Origin: Desulforapulum autotrophicum
GTDB lineage: Bacteria; Desulfobacterota; Desulfobacteria; Desulfobacterales; Desulfolunaceae
Direction of reading: 5' to 3'
NCBI GenBank assembly: GCA_020723285.1
Contig: DYJE01000003.1
Span: 147,924 to 211,923 of the forward strand
DNA: 64,000 nucleotides
The notes under the pieces were generated by a model. It searched no databases, had not been told where the DNA came from, and was given only the letters and a program-made list of their open reading frames with translations. The position numbers and the translations under genes were made by a program. Positions 1 through 8,683 of the stretch are shown here, piece after piece. How positions within the stretch are numbered: position 1 is the stretch's first letter; each line of letters opens with the position of its first letter.

Positions 1-160
1 TAATTGCATCAAATGATGTAAATCTGTGATTGACATGCTGGAGAATTTGTATTACGTCTTGTCCAGCAAATGATGGAATACAATGTTGTAGGATCTGTGA
101 TGGAGCTTATCGAATGAAAAGGCTCATCTGAACAAAACGACGGAGAGGGAGGTTTTTGAA

Positions 161-1009
161 ATGGCCTTGAACATGGACGCCCTTGGCAAAACCATTGGAC
201 CGATCATGAAAGATTACAGCTGGAAGGATGTCGCGATTTACGCGCTGGGCGTGGGTGCGGGATTCGATGATATCGAGTATTGCTGGGAAAGGAAACTCAA
301 GGTGATTCCCACCTTTTCCATTGCATCGATTTTTGAGTTTCTGGGTCATGTGGGCATCAATTCCGGGATGAACCTCGCGGGGATTCTCCATGGAGAACAG
401 GAACTGATTTTTCATAAGCCCATTCCCGTGTCCGGAAGCTTCACCACGGAAGGCCGTATAGCCCATTACTATGACAAGGGGCCGGGCAAGGGCGCATTGA
501 TCATTGCCGAAAGTGACACATGCGGTGAGGACGGTGCAAAACTTTTCTCCAGCGTTCTTACGGTTTTTTCGCGGTTTGACGGTGGCTTCGGCGGGGAAAA
601 CGCACCTAAAAAGGAACGTGAATATCCCGACCGGGCACCGGATTTCACGGTGGAGGAAATGCCTTCGCAGAACCAGCCCCTGTTGTACAGACTTTCAGGT
701 GATCTTTTCGATGTTCATGTGGATAAGGAATTCGCCACCATGGTCGGATTTGAGCGGCCCATCATGCACGGGCTCTGCACCCTGGGATTTGCCTGTCGCG
801 CCCTTTTGAACTCACTCTGTCCCGGTGAGCCGGAAAAAGCGCGGCGTCTGGCCTGCCGTTTTTCCAAACCTCTTTATCCCGGCCATCCCATCAGGACATC
901 CATCTGGAAAACAGGCGACGGCACCGCATGCTGGAGCACGGAAAATACGGCAACCGGAGAAACAGTCATATCCCAGGGGATTTTTGAGTTTGGCGACGTG
1001 CCTGCATAA
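161..1009 (+). CDS. MaoC-like R-specific enoyl-CoA hydratase (hydratase 2 type)
   Basis: This 282-residue protein has the double hot-dog layout of peroxisomal hydratase 2, which hydrates trans-2-enoyl-CoA to (3R)-hydroxyacyl-CoA. The hydratase-2 signature lies at about residues 179-210: SGDLFDVHVD followed by GFERPIMHGLCTLGF. By recall of the eukaryotic motif (SGDWNPLHID), the catalytic Asp and His correspond to D181 and H186, but the Asn between them is Phe here and the Pro is Asp. The start follows a GGGAGG ribosome site. It is the first of five same-strand genes 31-54 bases apart, and the downstream SDR also resembles the dehydrogenase part of peroxisomal multifunctional enzyme 2. Cytoplasmic. 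Family certain; substrate unknown. Confidence 0.85.
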   Translation: MALNMDALGKTIGPIMKDYSWKDVAIYALGVGAGFDDIEYCWERKLKVIPTFSIASIFEFLGHVGINSGMNLAGILHGEQELIFHKPIPVSGSFTTEGRIAHYYDKGPGKGALIIAESDTCGEDGAKLFSSVLTVFSRFDGGFGGENAPKKEREYPDRAPDFTVEEMPSQNQPLLYRLSGDLFDVHVDKEFATMVGFERPIMHGLCTLGFACRALLNSLCPGEPEKARRLACRFSKPLYPGHPIRTSIWKTGDGTACWSTENTATGETVISQGIFEFGDVPA

Positions 1010-1056
1010 AGGTTTTCTGACGTTCAGTTCAATTTTCAGTGTTGAGGAGATTAACC

Positions 1057-2217
1057 ATGATTGAATTCAATAAATCACAGAAACAGATTCAAAAGGCCGT
1101 TCGATCATTCGCCAAAGGCGAATTTGAAAAAGAGCGGGTGCTCGAACTGGACAGGACAGGGGAGTATCCTTCGGCCATCCATGCCAAGGCCGCTGAGCTG
1201 GGATTCATAGGGATCCATTTCCCGGAGACTTATTCCGGCGGGGGGCTGGGGTTCGTGGAACAGGCCCTCGTGGCCGAGGAACTTTGCGCGGCGGATTCCA
1301 GTTTCGGTATCACGCTGACCATGGCCGGTTACGGTGCCGAGTGTATTTTACGGTTCGGTTCCGATGAGCAGAAGGAAGCGTTTCTTCCCGGTGTGGTGGA
1401 AGGCCGGACTCATTGTGGGGCCGCTTTCACCGAGCCGGGCAACGGTTATGACATCACGAAACTGTCGGCAGTTGCCGTCATGAAAAACGGAAATTATGTC
1501 ATCACCGGCAGGAAAACCGGGGTGGTGAACGGGCTCAACGCCGGTTTTTATATTGTGTTATGCCAGACCGATCTCATGGCCCAGCCTTTCACTTCAGGGT
1601 CGTCACTTTTCATTGTGGAGGCAGACCGGAAAGGGCTCGTCATTGAAAATGCTGGGGAACGTCTGAGCCTCAACATGATGTCCACGGCGAACATCATCTT
1701 CGACCAGGTGGAGATTCCCGCGGCCAATCTTATCGGAGAGGCGGGAAAAGGATACGACTACGTCCAGAAATTTCTTGCCGAAAGCCGGCTTCTGGCAGCG
1801 GCCCAGGCCCTTGGTGTGGCAAGGGGCGCTTACGAACGGGCCATGTTCCATATCAAGAACAGGGAACAGTTCAACCGGCCCATCGGCGTCTTCCAGGCAG
1901 TGCGTCATAAAATCGCGGACATGGCGGCCCAAATCGCCGTGGCCCGTCTTGTGACATACGATTCGGCCCAGGTATTTGACAACGGGGCCGGAGACGCTGC
2001 CACGGCGTCCATTGCCAAGATGGTGGCCTGCAAAGCGGCCATGGCCGTCACGGATGAAGCGGTACAGCTTCTGGGCGGTTACGGCTACATGCGGGAATAC
2101 GAGGTGGAGCATTTTTACAGGGACGCCAAGATGCTGGAAATCCGGGACGGCAACCAGTATCTCCACAAAGACATCATCGCGGATGCCGAAATCGGTAAAC
2201 TCAAAGCCGGAAAATAA
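1057..2217 (+). CDS. Acyl-CoA dehydrogenase (first of a tandem pair)
   Basis: A 386-residue flavin acyl-CoA dehydrogenase of normal length. It should introduce a 2,3 double bond into an acyl-CoA and pass electrons to ETF. Family landmarks include the AFTEPGNGYD stretch near 130, the NREQFNRPIGVFQAVRH helix near 275 and the QLLGGYGYMREYEVE segment. The C-terminal catalytic position, usually Glu in YEGT of short- and medium-chain enzymes, reads RDGN here, so Asp364 stands in for Glu. The start at 1057 was preferred over an upstream GTG at 1039 because GAGGAGA lies six bases before it. The tandem gene next door suggests a possible heteromeric enzyme, which is inference. Confidence 0.9.
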   Translation: MIEFNKSQKQIQKAVRSFAKGEFEKERVLELDRTGEYPSAIHAKAAELGFIGIHFPETYSGGGLGFVEQALVAEELCAADSSFGITLTMAGYGAECILRFGSDEQKEAFLPGVVEGRTHCGAAFTEPGNGYDITKLSAVAVMKNGNYVITGRKTGVVNGLNAGFYIVLCQTDLMAQPFTSGSSLFIVEADRKGLVIENAGERLSLNMMSTANIIFDQVEIPAANLIGEAGKGYDYVQKFLAESRLLAAAQALGVARGAYERAMFHIKNREQFNRPIGVFQAVRHKIADMAAQIAVARLVTYDSAQVFDNGAGDAATASIAKMVACKAAMAVTDEAVQLLGGYGYMREYEVEHFYRDAKMLEIRDGNQYLHKDIIADAEIGKLKAGK

Positions 2218-2248
2218 TTTTGACGTTAAGAACCAGGAGACGTGAATC

Positions 2249-3394
2249 ATGAACATTCTCAATTATACCGATGAACATCAGGCCTTTCGGAAAAGGCTCC
2301 GTGAATTCATCAGCACATATGTGGTTCCCCAGGCTAAACATTGGGAAAAGGATCATTTCATTCCCAGGGACATGTGGCGGAAAATGGGTGAAGAAGGGTT
2401 TCTCTGCACCAACGTCGCCAGGGAATACGGCGGCATGGGAGGGGATTTCATCTATTCGTCCATAGTCTGCGAGGAGATGGCGGCATCCATGCAGACCGGA
2501 CTTGCTCCCACCCTTCACAGCGACGTGGTGGTTCCCTACATCACCGAATACGGATCGGATGCCCAGAAAAAAAAATACCTTCCCGGCTGTGTCAGCGGGG
2601 AGATTGTCACGGCCATTGCCATGACCGAACCGGACGCGGGCAGCGATCTCACCTCCATGAGGACCACGGCGGTGGAAGAAGACGGGTATGTCACCATTTC
2701 AGGATCCAAGACGTTTATTTCAAGCGGCATTCACTCGGATCTGGCGGTGGTGGCTGCACGGAATCCCGACATCGCGGACCCGTACATGGGCATGAGCATC
2801 TATCTGCTGGAAGCCGGGACTCCGGGCTTTGAAAAAGGCAAGAAGCTGGACAAGATGGGCTGGAACAGCCAGGACACGGCGGAACTTTTTTTCAACAACT
2901 GCCGCATTCCCATTGAAAACCGCCTGGGAGACAAGGGCATGGGCTTTCTCATGCTCATGGGCAAGCTTCAGCAGGAAAGGCTCTGCTGCGCCATGGGTGC
3001 GGTTTACGGCGCTGAAATGTGCGTGAACGGACTTATGGATTACTGCAAAAAAACATCGGACGCTTCGGACAAGCCCCTGTCCAAATTTCAGGCCATCCAG
3101 TTCGCCCTGGTGGAAATGGCCACGGAAGTGAAAATCGGCCGGACGTTTCTGGACAAGCTCATTGCCGATCATATGGAAGGGCTTGATGTGAAGGTTGAAA
3201 CGTCCATGGCTAAATTCTGGACCACGGACATGGCGAACCGTGTTCTTGGAAAAAGCCTCGAAATCATGGGCGAGTTCGGCAGTTATGAAGCCAATCCACT
3301 GGTACAGGGATGGCGGGATATGCGGGTGACATCCATTTTCGCAGGAACCAATGAAATCATGAAGTACATTGTTTCAAAGCTCATGCGGCTGTGA
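2249..3394 (+). CDS. Acyl-CoA dehydrogenase (second of a tandem pair)
   Basis: A 381-residue acyl-CoA dehydrogenase with the motifs AMTEPDAGSDLTSM (about 128-141), SGSKTFIS and QQERLCCAMGA. The C-terminal loop reads IFAGTNEIMK, so the YEGT Glu is Ala365. Long-chain and isovaleryl-type enzymes also lack Glu there and carry it on another helix, but in my recalled alignment that helix (AEMCVNGLMDYCKK) shows Asn-Gly where long-chain enzymes have Glu-Glu. The catalytic base is therefore not obvious. The start has AGGAGA upstream. It lies 31 bases after the first dehydrogenase, so the two are surely co-transcribed. Substrate unknown. Confidence 0.9.
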   Translation: MNILNYTDEHQAFRKRLREFISTYVVPQAKHWEKDHFIPRDMWRKMGEEGFLCTNVAREYGGMGGDFIYSSIVCEEMAASMQTGLAPTLHSDVVVPYITEYGSDAQKKKYLPGCVSGEIVTAIAMTEPDAGSDLTSMRTTAVEEDGYVTISGSKTFISSGIHSDLAVVAARNPDIADPYMGMSIYLLEAGTPGFEKGKKLDKMGWNSQDTAELFFNNCRIPIENRLGDKGMGFLMLMGKLQQERLCCAMGAVYGAEMCVNGLMDYCKKTSDASDKPLSKFQAIQFALVEMATEVKIGRTFLDKLIADHMEGLDVKVETSMAKFWTTDMANRVLGKSLEIMGEFGSYEANPLVQGWRDMRVTSIFAGTNEIMKYIVSKLMRL

Positions 3395-3448
3395 TGTCCA
3401 CTATAAAACATAAACGACAACAAAGTTAGTAAACGAAGGAGAAGAACC

Positions 3449-4357
3449 ATGGCTGATATCAGATTTGACGGACGGGTCGCCATCGTCACCGGCGCAGGCG
3501 CGGGACTTGGAAAAACATACGCTCTGGCGCTGGCGGAACGCGGGGCCAAAGTGGTGGTGAACGATCTGGGCGGGTCCCGTGACGGATCAGGCGCCGATTC
3601 CAAAGCCGCCGACATGGTGGTTGCGGAAATCAAAGGCAAAGGAGGCGAGGCCGTGGCGAATTACGATTCGGTGGCCACGAAAGAGGGCGGTGAAAATATC
3701 GTGAAAACCGCCGTTGAAGCCTTCGGCAAAGTGGATATTCTCATCAACAACGCCGGTATTTTAAGAGACAAGAGCCTGATGAAAATCGAGGAGGCCGAGT
3801 GGGATCTGGTGCTTGCCGTTCACCTCAAAGGTGCGTTCTGCGTGACCCAGCCCGCTTTTAAGGTCATGAAGGAAAACGGGTTCGGCCGCATCATCAACAC
3901 CGCGTCCGGTGCGGGCCTTTACGGGAATTTCGGTCAAAGCAACTACTGTTCGGCGAAAATGGGGCTGGTGGGCCTGATGAACAACGTGTGCATCGAAGGG
4001 GCCAAGTACAACATTCTTTGCAACACCATCGCACCGGTGGCGGCCAGCCGTCTGACGGAAGACGTTCTTCCCCCGTCGCTTTTCGAAAAACTTAAACCCG
4101 AATTCGTAACGCCCCTGGTGCTGTATCTGGTTTCCGAGGAATGCACCACCGGAAAGATGATTTTCAACTGCGCGGCAGGCTGGTTCAGCCGGACGGAAGT
4201 GCTTTGCGCGCCTGGAATCTGTCTCGGCGACGGAAAACGGGATATCAACGCGGAAGAGATCAGGGAAAACTGGGCGGCCATCACCAGCCTCGACAACGCC
4301 AAGCCCCTGGCCAACGTTACCGAGTCTTTCGGGTTCCTGGGGCCGCTTTTAAGCTGA
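3449..4357 (+). CDS. SDR-family (3R)-hydroxyacyl-CoA dehydrogenase, peroxisomal MFE-2-like
   Basis: A 302-residue short-chain dehydrogenase that should oxidise (3R)-hydroxyacyl-CoA to 3-ketoacyl-CoA with NAD(P)+. Visible motifs are the Rossmann loop TGAGAGLG (14-21), NNAG (100-103), Ser153, and the catalytic Tyr166 and Lys170 in YCSAK. The text VVVNDLGG, NAGILRDKSL and IYGNFGQ-like SGAGLYGNFGQSNY closely recalls the dehydrogenase domain of human HSD17B4 (multifunctional enzyme 2), as does the long C-terminal tail including NW and PQ/PL-like segments. It sits between the dehydrogenases and the thiolase in the operon, exactly where the third beta-oxidation step is needed. Strong AAGGAGAAG ribosome site. 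Confidence 0.88.
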   Translation: MADIRFDGRVAIVTGAGAGLGKTYALALAERGAKVVVNDLGGSRDGSGADSKAADMVVAEIKGKGGEAVANYDSVATKEGGENIVKTAVEAFGKVDILINNAGILRDKSLMKIEEAEWDLVLAVHLKGAFCVTQPAFKVMKENGFGRIINTASGAGLYGNFGQSNYCSAKMGLVGLMNNVCIEGAKYNILCNTIAPVAASRLTEDVLPPSLFEKLKPEFVTPLVLYLVSEECTTGKMIFNCAAGWFSRTEVLCAPGICLGDGKRDINAEEIRENWAAITSLDNAKPLANVTESFGFLGPLLS

Positions 4358-4402
4358 GGCATGGATATTTTTTTATAAACATACGAAGGGGAGATGACGG
4401 TT

Positions 4403-5584
4403 ATGGAGCATGTCAATGTAATCGGCGTGGGCATGACGAAATTCACCACGCCCAAAGCGGGAATACCATACAATTTCATGGGGCTTGAAGCGGTTCGAGA
4501 CGCCTTGAAGGATTCAGGCATCGATTACAGTCTGATACAGCACGCCTACACGGGCTGGGTTTATGCGGACAGTTGCGCCGGGGAAAAGATTCTGTACGAC
4601 GTGGGCATGACAGGCATTCCCATTTTCAATGTGAACAACAACTGCTCCACCGGCTCAAACGCCTTGTTTCTCGCTCGCCAGGCTGTTCAGTTCGGCATTG
4701 TGGACTGCGCCCTGGCCCTGGGTTTCGAGCAGATGACACCGGGTGCCCTGGGCATGACGTTTACGGACCGGCCGGCCCCCATGGAAAACTACTTCGTCAA
4801 GCTGAACGAAGTCTATCCGCTAAGTGCCACAGCACCGCCCGCGGCCCAGCTTTTCGGCGGCGCAGGCATGGAGCATATGGACAAATACGGCACGAAGCCG
4901 GAAACCTTCGGCAAGATCGCCGTCAAGGCCCGTAAACACGCCGAACACAACGAGCGGGCGGTGTTCAGGAATCTCCTTACTCTGGAAGAGGTGATGGAAT
5001 CGCCACACCAGTACGGGCCTCTCACCCGTTATCAGTGCTGCCCACCCACCTGCGGCGCTGCGGCGGCCATTGTCTGTTCCGACGCTTTTGCGGCGAAACA
5101 CAATATCAAGACATCGGTGTACATCGCGGGTCAATCCATGAAATCCGATTATGCCAGCTCCTTCAACGCCAAGAGCCCCATGATCATAGCCGGTTATGAG
5201 ATGACCGCCAAGGCAGCCAAGGAGGTGTATGAAATGTCGGGTGTTGGGCCTGATGACGTGGATGTGGTGGAACTCCACGACTGCTTTACAGCCAACGAAC
5301 TCATCACCTACGAAGGCCTGGGACTCACACCCGAAGGCACGGCGGAACAGTTCATCAACGACGGTCAGAACACCTACGGTGGGAAAGTGGTGACCAATCC
5401 CTCCGGCGGACTGCTTTCCAAGGGGCATCCTTTGGGAGCCACCGGACTTGCCCAGTGTGCGGAGCTGGTCTGGCAGCTTCGTGGAACAGCTGGCGTCCGG
5501 CAGGTCGAAGGTGCCCGCATCGGCCTTCAGCACAACATCGGACTTGGCGGAGCCGCTGTGGTGACCCTGTACAGAACCCACTGA
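4403..5584 (+). CDS. SCP2/sterol-carrier-protein-X type 3-ketoacyl-CoA thiolase
   Basis: A 393-residue lipid-transfer-type thiolase that would cleave 3-ketoacyl-CoA with CoA. The nucleophilic Cys is C81 in NNNCSTGSNAL; the other active-site stretches are ELHDCF (family His) and SKGHPLGATG near the C terminus. There is no fused SCP2 lipid-binding domain. The start was placed at 4403 because the upstream ATG at 4394 directly abuts the GGGGAG ribosome site, while 4403 is correctly spaced. It is the last gene of the operon and is followed by a strong terminator. Thiolases of this type often handle branched or side-chain acyl groups, but the substrate here is not shown. Confidence 0.88.
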   Translation: MEHVNVIGVGMTKFTTPKAGIPYNFMGLEAVRDALKDSGIDYSLIQHAYTGWVYADSCAGEKILYDVGMTGIPIFNVNNNCSTGSNALFLARQAVQFGIVDCALALGFEQMTPGALGMTFTDRPAPMENYFVKLNEVYPLSATAPPAAQLFGGAGMEHMDKYGTKPETFGKIAVKARKHAEHNERAVFRNLLTLEEVMESPHQYGPLTRYQCCPPTCGAAAAIVCSDAFAAKHNIKTSVYIAGQSMKSDYASSFNAKSPMIIAGYEMTAKAAKEVYEMSGVGPDDVDVVELHDCFTANELITYEGLGLTPEGTAEQFINDGQNTYGGKVVTNPSGGLLSKGHPLGATGLAQCAELVWQLRGTAGVRQVEGARIGLQHNIGLGGAAVVTLYRTH

Positions 5585-5631
5585 TCTTGAACAAAGACAA
5601 GGTGTTGTCGACGGGTCAGTAACGGCCCGGG

Positions 5632-5670
5632 CCCTTTGTTCCCACCCGCATGGGGACAGAGGGTTTTTTT
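5632..5670 (+). terminator. Rho-independent terminator of the beta-oxidation operon
   Basis: CCCTTTGTTCCC and GGGGACAGAGGG form a 12-pair stem with two G-U pairs around an eight-base loop, followed directly by seven T. Confidence 0.85.
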
Positions 5671-5707
5671 ATCAATGAGAGAACATCCAAACTAACAAAC
5701 TAAGGTT

Positions 5708-6049
5708 ATGAATATTTCACCTCTGTCGTCTGTTATAAGCGCATCCGGTTATTCAAGAGTTGAGACCGGTAAACCGTCCGGTGCGGATACTTTGGCTGAA
5801 AAGCCGGGACAAAATCATTCACTTCCTGAGGCGTCGGGCACAGAATACGTTTCTTCCGGCGACGATTTGGGGAATCTTGGTGAAATCGAGGTCGCAGTTC
5901 CTGCTGTTAACGATATGAGTATCGATGAAGGCCATTCGGCCCGTCTTGCTTCCCAAAACGGCGGTATCCCGGTGAAAATGGCGGCGTCCCTCTATGTTCT
6001 CAACCACAGCTTCGATGAACAGAAAAGCATTCTGCAACTGATCGCCTGA
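5708..6049 (+). CDS. Small hypothetical protein
   Basis: A 113-residue protein, Ser/Gly-rich and probably disordered in its first 80 residues, ending in a short amphipathic helix (MAASLYVLNHSFDEQKSILQ). The tail weakly recalls small YjfB-type motility proteins, but this is not enough to name it. No signal peptide or cysteines. The start lies downstream of an AAACTAAGG stretch. It stands alone between the operon terminator and the convergent zinc-ribbon gene. Confidence 0.5.
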   Translation: MNISPLSSVISASGYSRVETGKPSGADTLAEKPGQNHSLPEASGTEYVSSGDDLGNLGEIEVAVPAVNDMSIDEGHSARLASQNGGIPVKMAASLYVLNHSFDEQKSILQLIA

Positions 6050-6138
6050 TCCGATGCATTAAAAAAAGCAGACGAACCACACCGATGAGACTGGATATCT
6101 GCGTATGTTTTCACGTACAAGCCCCCAAAAAATGAAAA

Positions 6139-6831
6139 TTATCTTACAAGCCAGCGCGCCACTTTGTAAAGCACCTTGAAAATGTCGGGGGCCTGGGATT
6201 TGATGTCGTGGCCGAACAGATCGAAGTCGGCCGGTGGAGGGGTTTGTGAATAGGGAACGCGCCTGATTTTCTGGGCCTTAAGCCGTTCTTCGTCTTTCTT
6301 TTTTTCTTCTTCCCGCTTTTTTGAAAGTATTTCGCCGCCGGCTTTGACCCATTCCAGGAGATGCCGAAGTTCTCCACCATCAAGCCACACGCCGTGGTCG
6401 GGACATCGGTCGATGATTACGCCGCTTCGGGCACCGAAGTTGACACGGCTCATCATGGTCGAGCACACCGGGCACTTGATATAGGCCGTGGGATAGTCAT
6501 TGTTTCGGAGATTGTTGTTCAGTTCGGTGATTCTGTGGCGGTCGGCCTGGTAGACATGGGTGACCGAGGCTTTGATCAGGGCTTCCAGTTCACCCACATC
6601 GAAAAAAAGGCCCAGGCAGCGTTCGCAACGTTCGATGAGAAAGGTGCCGTCGATTTTAAGGTCGATGGTTTGCAGGGATATGGTACATCGTGGACAGATT
6701 CGTTCGGTGTCGGGTTCAGTCACGGTGAATCGGTGAATGCCCTTGAGGTCCGTGTCGTTTCGGCTGCCGCAATATCCGCAGATGATGGAGTTTGGCGGCA
6801 AAGGTGCTGAACAGTTTTCACAGTTGGCCAT
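6139..6831 (-). CDS. Double zinc-ribbon protein (zf-TFIIB type)
   Basis: A 230-residue soluble protein with three zinc-ribbon-like cysteine clusters: CENC...CGYC at the N terminus, then two zf-TFIIB-like repeats (CPRC...RCERCLGLFFDVGELEAL and CPVC...RCPDHGVWLDGGELRHLL), followed by a Lys/Glu-rich helix and a C-terminal segment ending KVLYKVARWLVR that may touch the membrane. The start was set at the ATG at 6831, nine bases after AGGA; an upstream TTG is too close. It lies just downstream of the SPFH/GYF gene on the same strand, a pairing I recall for zinc-ribbon and SPFH (virion core protein-like) genes. Molecular role unknown. Confidence 0.75.
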   Translation of the reverse strand: MANCENCSAPLPPNSIICGYCGSRNDTDLKGIHRFTVTEPDTERICPRCTISLQTIDLKIDGTFLIERCERCLGLFFDVGELEALIKASVTHVYQADRHRITELNNNLRNNDYPTAYIKCPVCSTMMSRVNFGARSGVIIDRCPDHGVWLDGGELRHLLEWVKAGGEILSKKREEEKKKDEERLKAQKIRRVPYSQTPPPADFDLFGHDIKSQAPDIFKVLYKVARWLVR

Positions 6832-6879
6832 AAACGTCAATCCTGGGTGTTTCGTTGTATATCAGAGTGTGAGAGATCA

Positions 6880-7986
6880 TTATCCCGGAATGGGCGGGGG
6901 CACGCTGTCGAAAATGTCTTTCAGCTCCGGCATGTCCGCGGCTTTCACCCAGGATTCAAACCCTTTTTTCCACATCAGTGTGTCGGGTTTGATGGCTTTG
7001 TCCTTGATCATCTCATGGATGATTTTGGGAGAAAAAGGGCCTTTTTGCTCACCGCCCAGGGCCACGAAAAACGCCGTGGCCTGACCGGGAAGGGGAGGCG
7101 GGCTGTCCGGTGCGGACGGCCGGGCTGCTTCGGGCTGAAGGACTTTGCCCATCTGGTTGGCCATGGCAAAACCCATGCCCATGCCGATGCCTGCAGACGC
7201 GTCTCCGCCGGGGTTTGCCGCAGCCTTTTCCATGGCATTGGCGGACTGGAACTGGGTGTATTTGTTGAGATCTCCGATGATCCCCATGCTGCTTCGCTTG
7301 TCCAGGGCTTCTTCCACGTCCGGCGGCAGGGAGATATTTTCGATGACAAGAAGGGTGAGTTCAAGGCCGTAGGCCATGAATTCCGAGGTCAGCCGCTGGG
7401 TGATGAAACTGGACAGATCCTTGTAGTTCGACGCCAGGTCGAGGACGGGGATCCGGCTTTCGGCAAGGATGTCTGCAAAACGGCTGGAAATCATGCTCCG
7501 GAGCTGGTCAGCGATTTCATCCACGGTGAAATGGGCGTCCGTACCCACGATTTCTCGGATGAAGGTGGCGGGGTCCTTCACTTTCATGACATACGTGCCG
7601 AAGGAGCGCATGCGCACCGGACCGAATTCGGGGTCCCTCAGCATCACGGGATTTTTCGTGCCCCATTTGAGGTCCGTGAAATTTTTGGTGTTGATGAAAT
7701 AGACTTCGGCCTTGAACGGGCTGTCAAATCCGTAATACCAACCTTTGAGCGTGGTGAGGACCGGGAGGTTCTTGGTGGTCAGGGAGTACATGCCCGGCTG
7801 GAAAACGTCGGCAATGGTTCCCTGACTGACGAATACCGCCACCTGGGATTCACGGACCGTGAGTTTGGCTCCGTATTTGATTTCGTTCTGGTACCTTGGA
7901 AAACGCCAGACCATCGTATCCCTTGAATCATCGGTCCATTCGATGATGTCCACGAGTTCCGCTTTGACTTTGTCCCAAAGAGCCAT
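6880..7986 (-). CDS. SPFH-domain protein with C-terminal GYF_2-like domain
   Basis: A 368-residue protein with an N-terminal SPFH (band-7-like) domain of the YdjI / 'virion core protein' type. The text WRFPRYQNEIKYGAKLTVRESQVAVF is typical of the family. Then come a Gly/Met-rich linker (about 255-290), a Pro-rich stretch, and a C-terminal domain with FFVALGGEQKGPFS...DTLMWKKGFESWVKA that matches the GYF_2 pattern. Such proteins are thought to act as scaffolds near membranes. The ATG at 7986 is nine bases from GGAG; the TTG two codons earlier is too close. It is co-oriented with the zinc-ribbon gene and probably forms a unit with it. Confidence 0.8.
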   Translation of the reverse strand: MALWDKVKAELVDIIEWTDDSRDTMVWRFPRYQNEIKYGAKLTVRESQVAVFVSQGTIADVFQPGMYSLTTKNLPVLTTLKGWYYGFDSPFKAEVYFINTKNFTDLKWGTKNPVMLRDPEFGPVRMRSFGTYVMKVKDPATFIREIVGTDAHFTVDEIADQLRSMISSRFADILAESRIPVLDLASNYKDLSSFITQRLTSEFMAYGLELTLLVIENISLPPDVEEALDKRSSMGIIGDLNKYTQFQSANAMEKAAANPGGDASAGIGMGMGFAMANQMGKVLQPEAARPSAPDSPPPLPGQATAFFVALGGEQKGPFSPKIIHEMIKDKAIKPDTLMWKKGFESWVKAADMPELKDIFDSVPPPIPG

Positions 7987-8059
7987 GTCCAACGTCTCCT
8001 TTCTTTAAATGATAAAGGCGGCGAGATGATCAAGCCGCTGTCTCATGCGATTTTCGGAA

Positions 8060-8551
8060 TCATGCAGCACCACAGCATTTCTTGAATTTTTTTCCGCTGT
8101 TGCAGGGGCAAGGATCGTTACGGCCCACTTTGGGTTCCGACCGGACCACCTGCTGGGGTTTGATGCCCTCGCCGTCTTCGAACACCCATTCGCCGTCGTG
8201 CCGCACAAAGGTGGCCAGTTCGTGGTGGCGGGTCCTGTCGCCTTTTACGGTGTAATAGGCGATGAATTCCACGGTTCCGGTGTCGTCCGTTTCGCCGCCT
8301 TTGTCCGTTTCGATGATTTCAAGCCGGTTCCACTCGGATTTTGCGGCCCAGAGGTAGGTTTCCTTGTCGTCGTGGGACGCCTGCTTGGACGGATGAAGGG
8401 ATGATTTGATGAAATCGGTTTCGACCTTGGCGTAGGCCGAATATCTGGCGCGCATCAGTTCCAGCGCGGTTTTGGCTTTTCGTGTGTTTTTGATGATGGG
8501 TTCACAGCATTCTGCATAGGTCAGGTCAGACCCGCAGGGGCAGAGGTTCAT
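8060..8551 (-). CDS. YchJ-like SEC-C motif protein (UPF0225)
   Basis: A 163-residue protein with a cysteine-rich start ([15 protein letters not shown]) and a SEC-C zinc-binding motif at the C terminus ([17 protein letters not shown]), flanking an NTF2-like middle domain with the [14 protein letters not shown] signature of the YchJ family. The ribosome site AAGGAG lies seven bases before the ATG. Function is unknown in general; the C-terminal motif resembles the SecB/ribosome-contacting zinc motif of SecA. Confidence 0.85.
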   Translation of the reverse strand: MNLCPCGSDLTYAECCEPIIKNTRKAKTALELMRARYSAYAKVETDFIKSSLHPSKQASHDDKETYLWAAKSEWNRLEIIETDKGGETDDTGTVEFIAYYTVKGDRTRHHELATFVRHDGEWVFEDGEGIKPQQVVRSEPKVGRNDPCPCNSGKKFKKCCGAA

Positions 8552-8683
8552 TGAGTTCTCCTTATGGTCAAGAATCGATGGTTATGAAAACGTTTATTAT
8601 CACAGGTACGGTCAGGCCTCAGAACCCTCCGAGGCTCATACGGTCAGATCTTTTTATAAAGAATATGGTGGATAAAATAAACA

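Noticed and set aside
1603-2262. 219-codon minus-strand frame in the first acyl-CoA dehydrogenase
   Set aside because: It mirrors a strong gene on the plus strand and shows no domain pattern or ribosome site.
6847-7926. Long plus-strand open frame opposite the SPFH gene
   Set aside because: It has low-complexity, His/Gly-rich text typical of an antisense shadow; the minus strand carries a recognisable SPFH/GYF protein.
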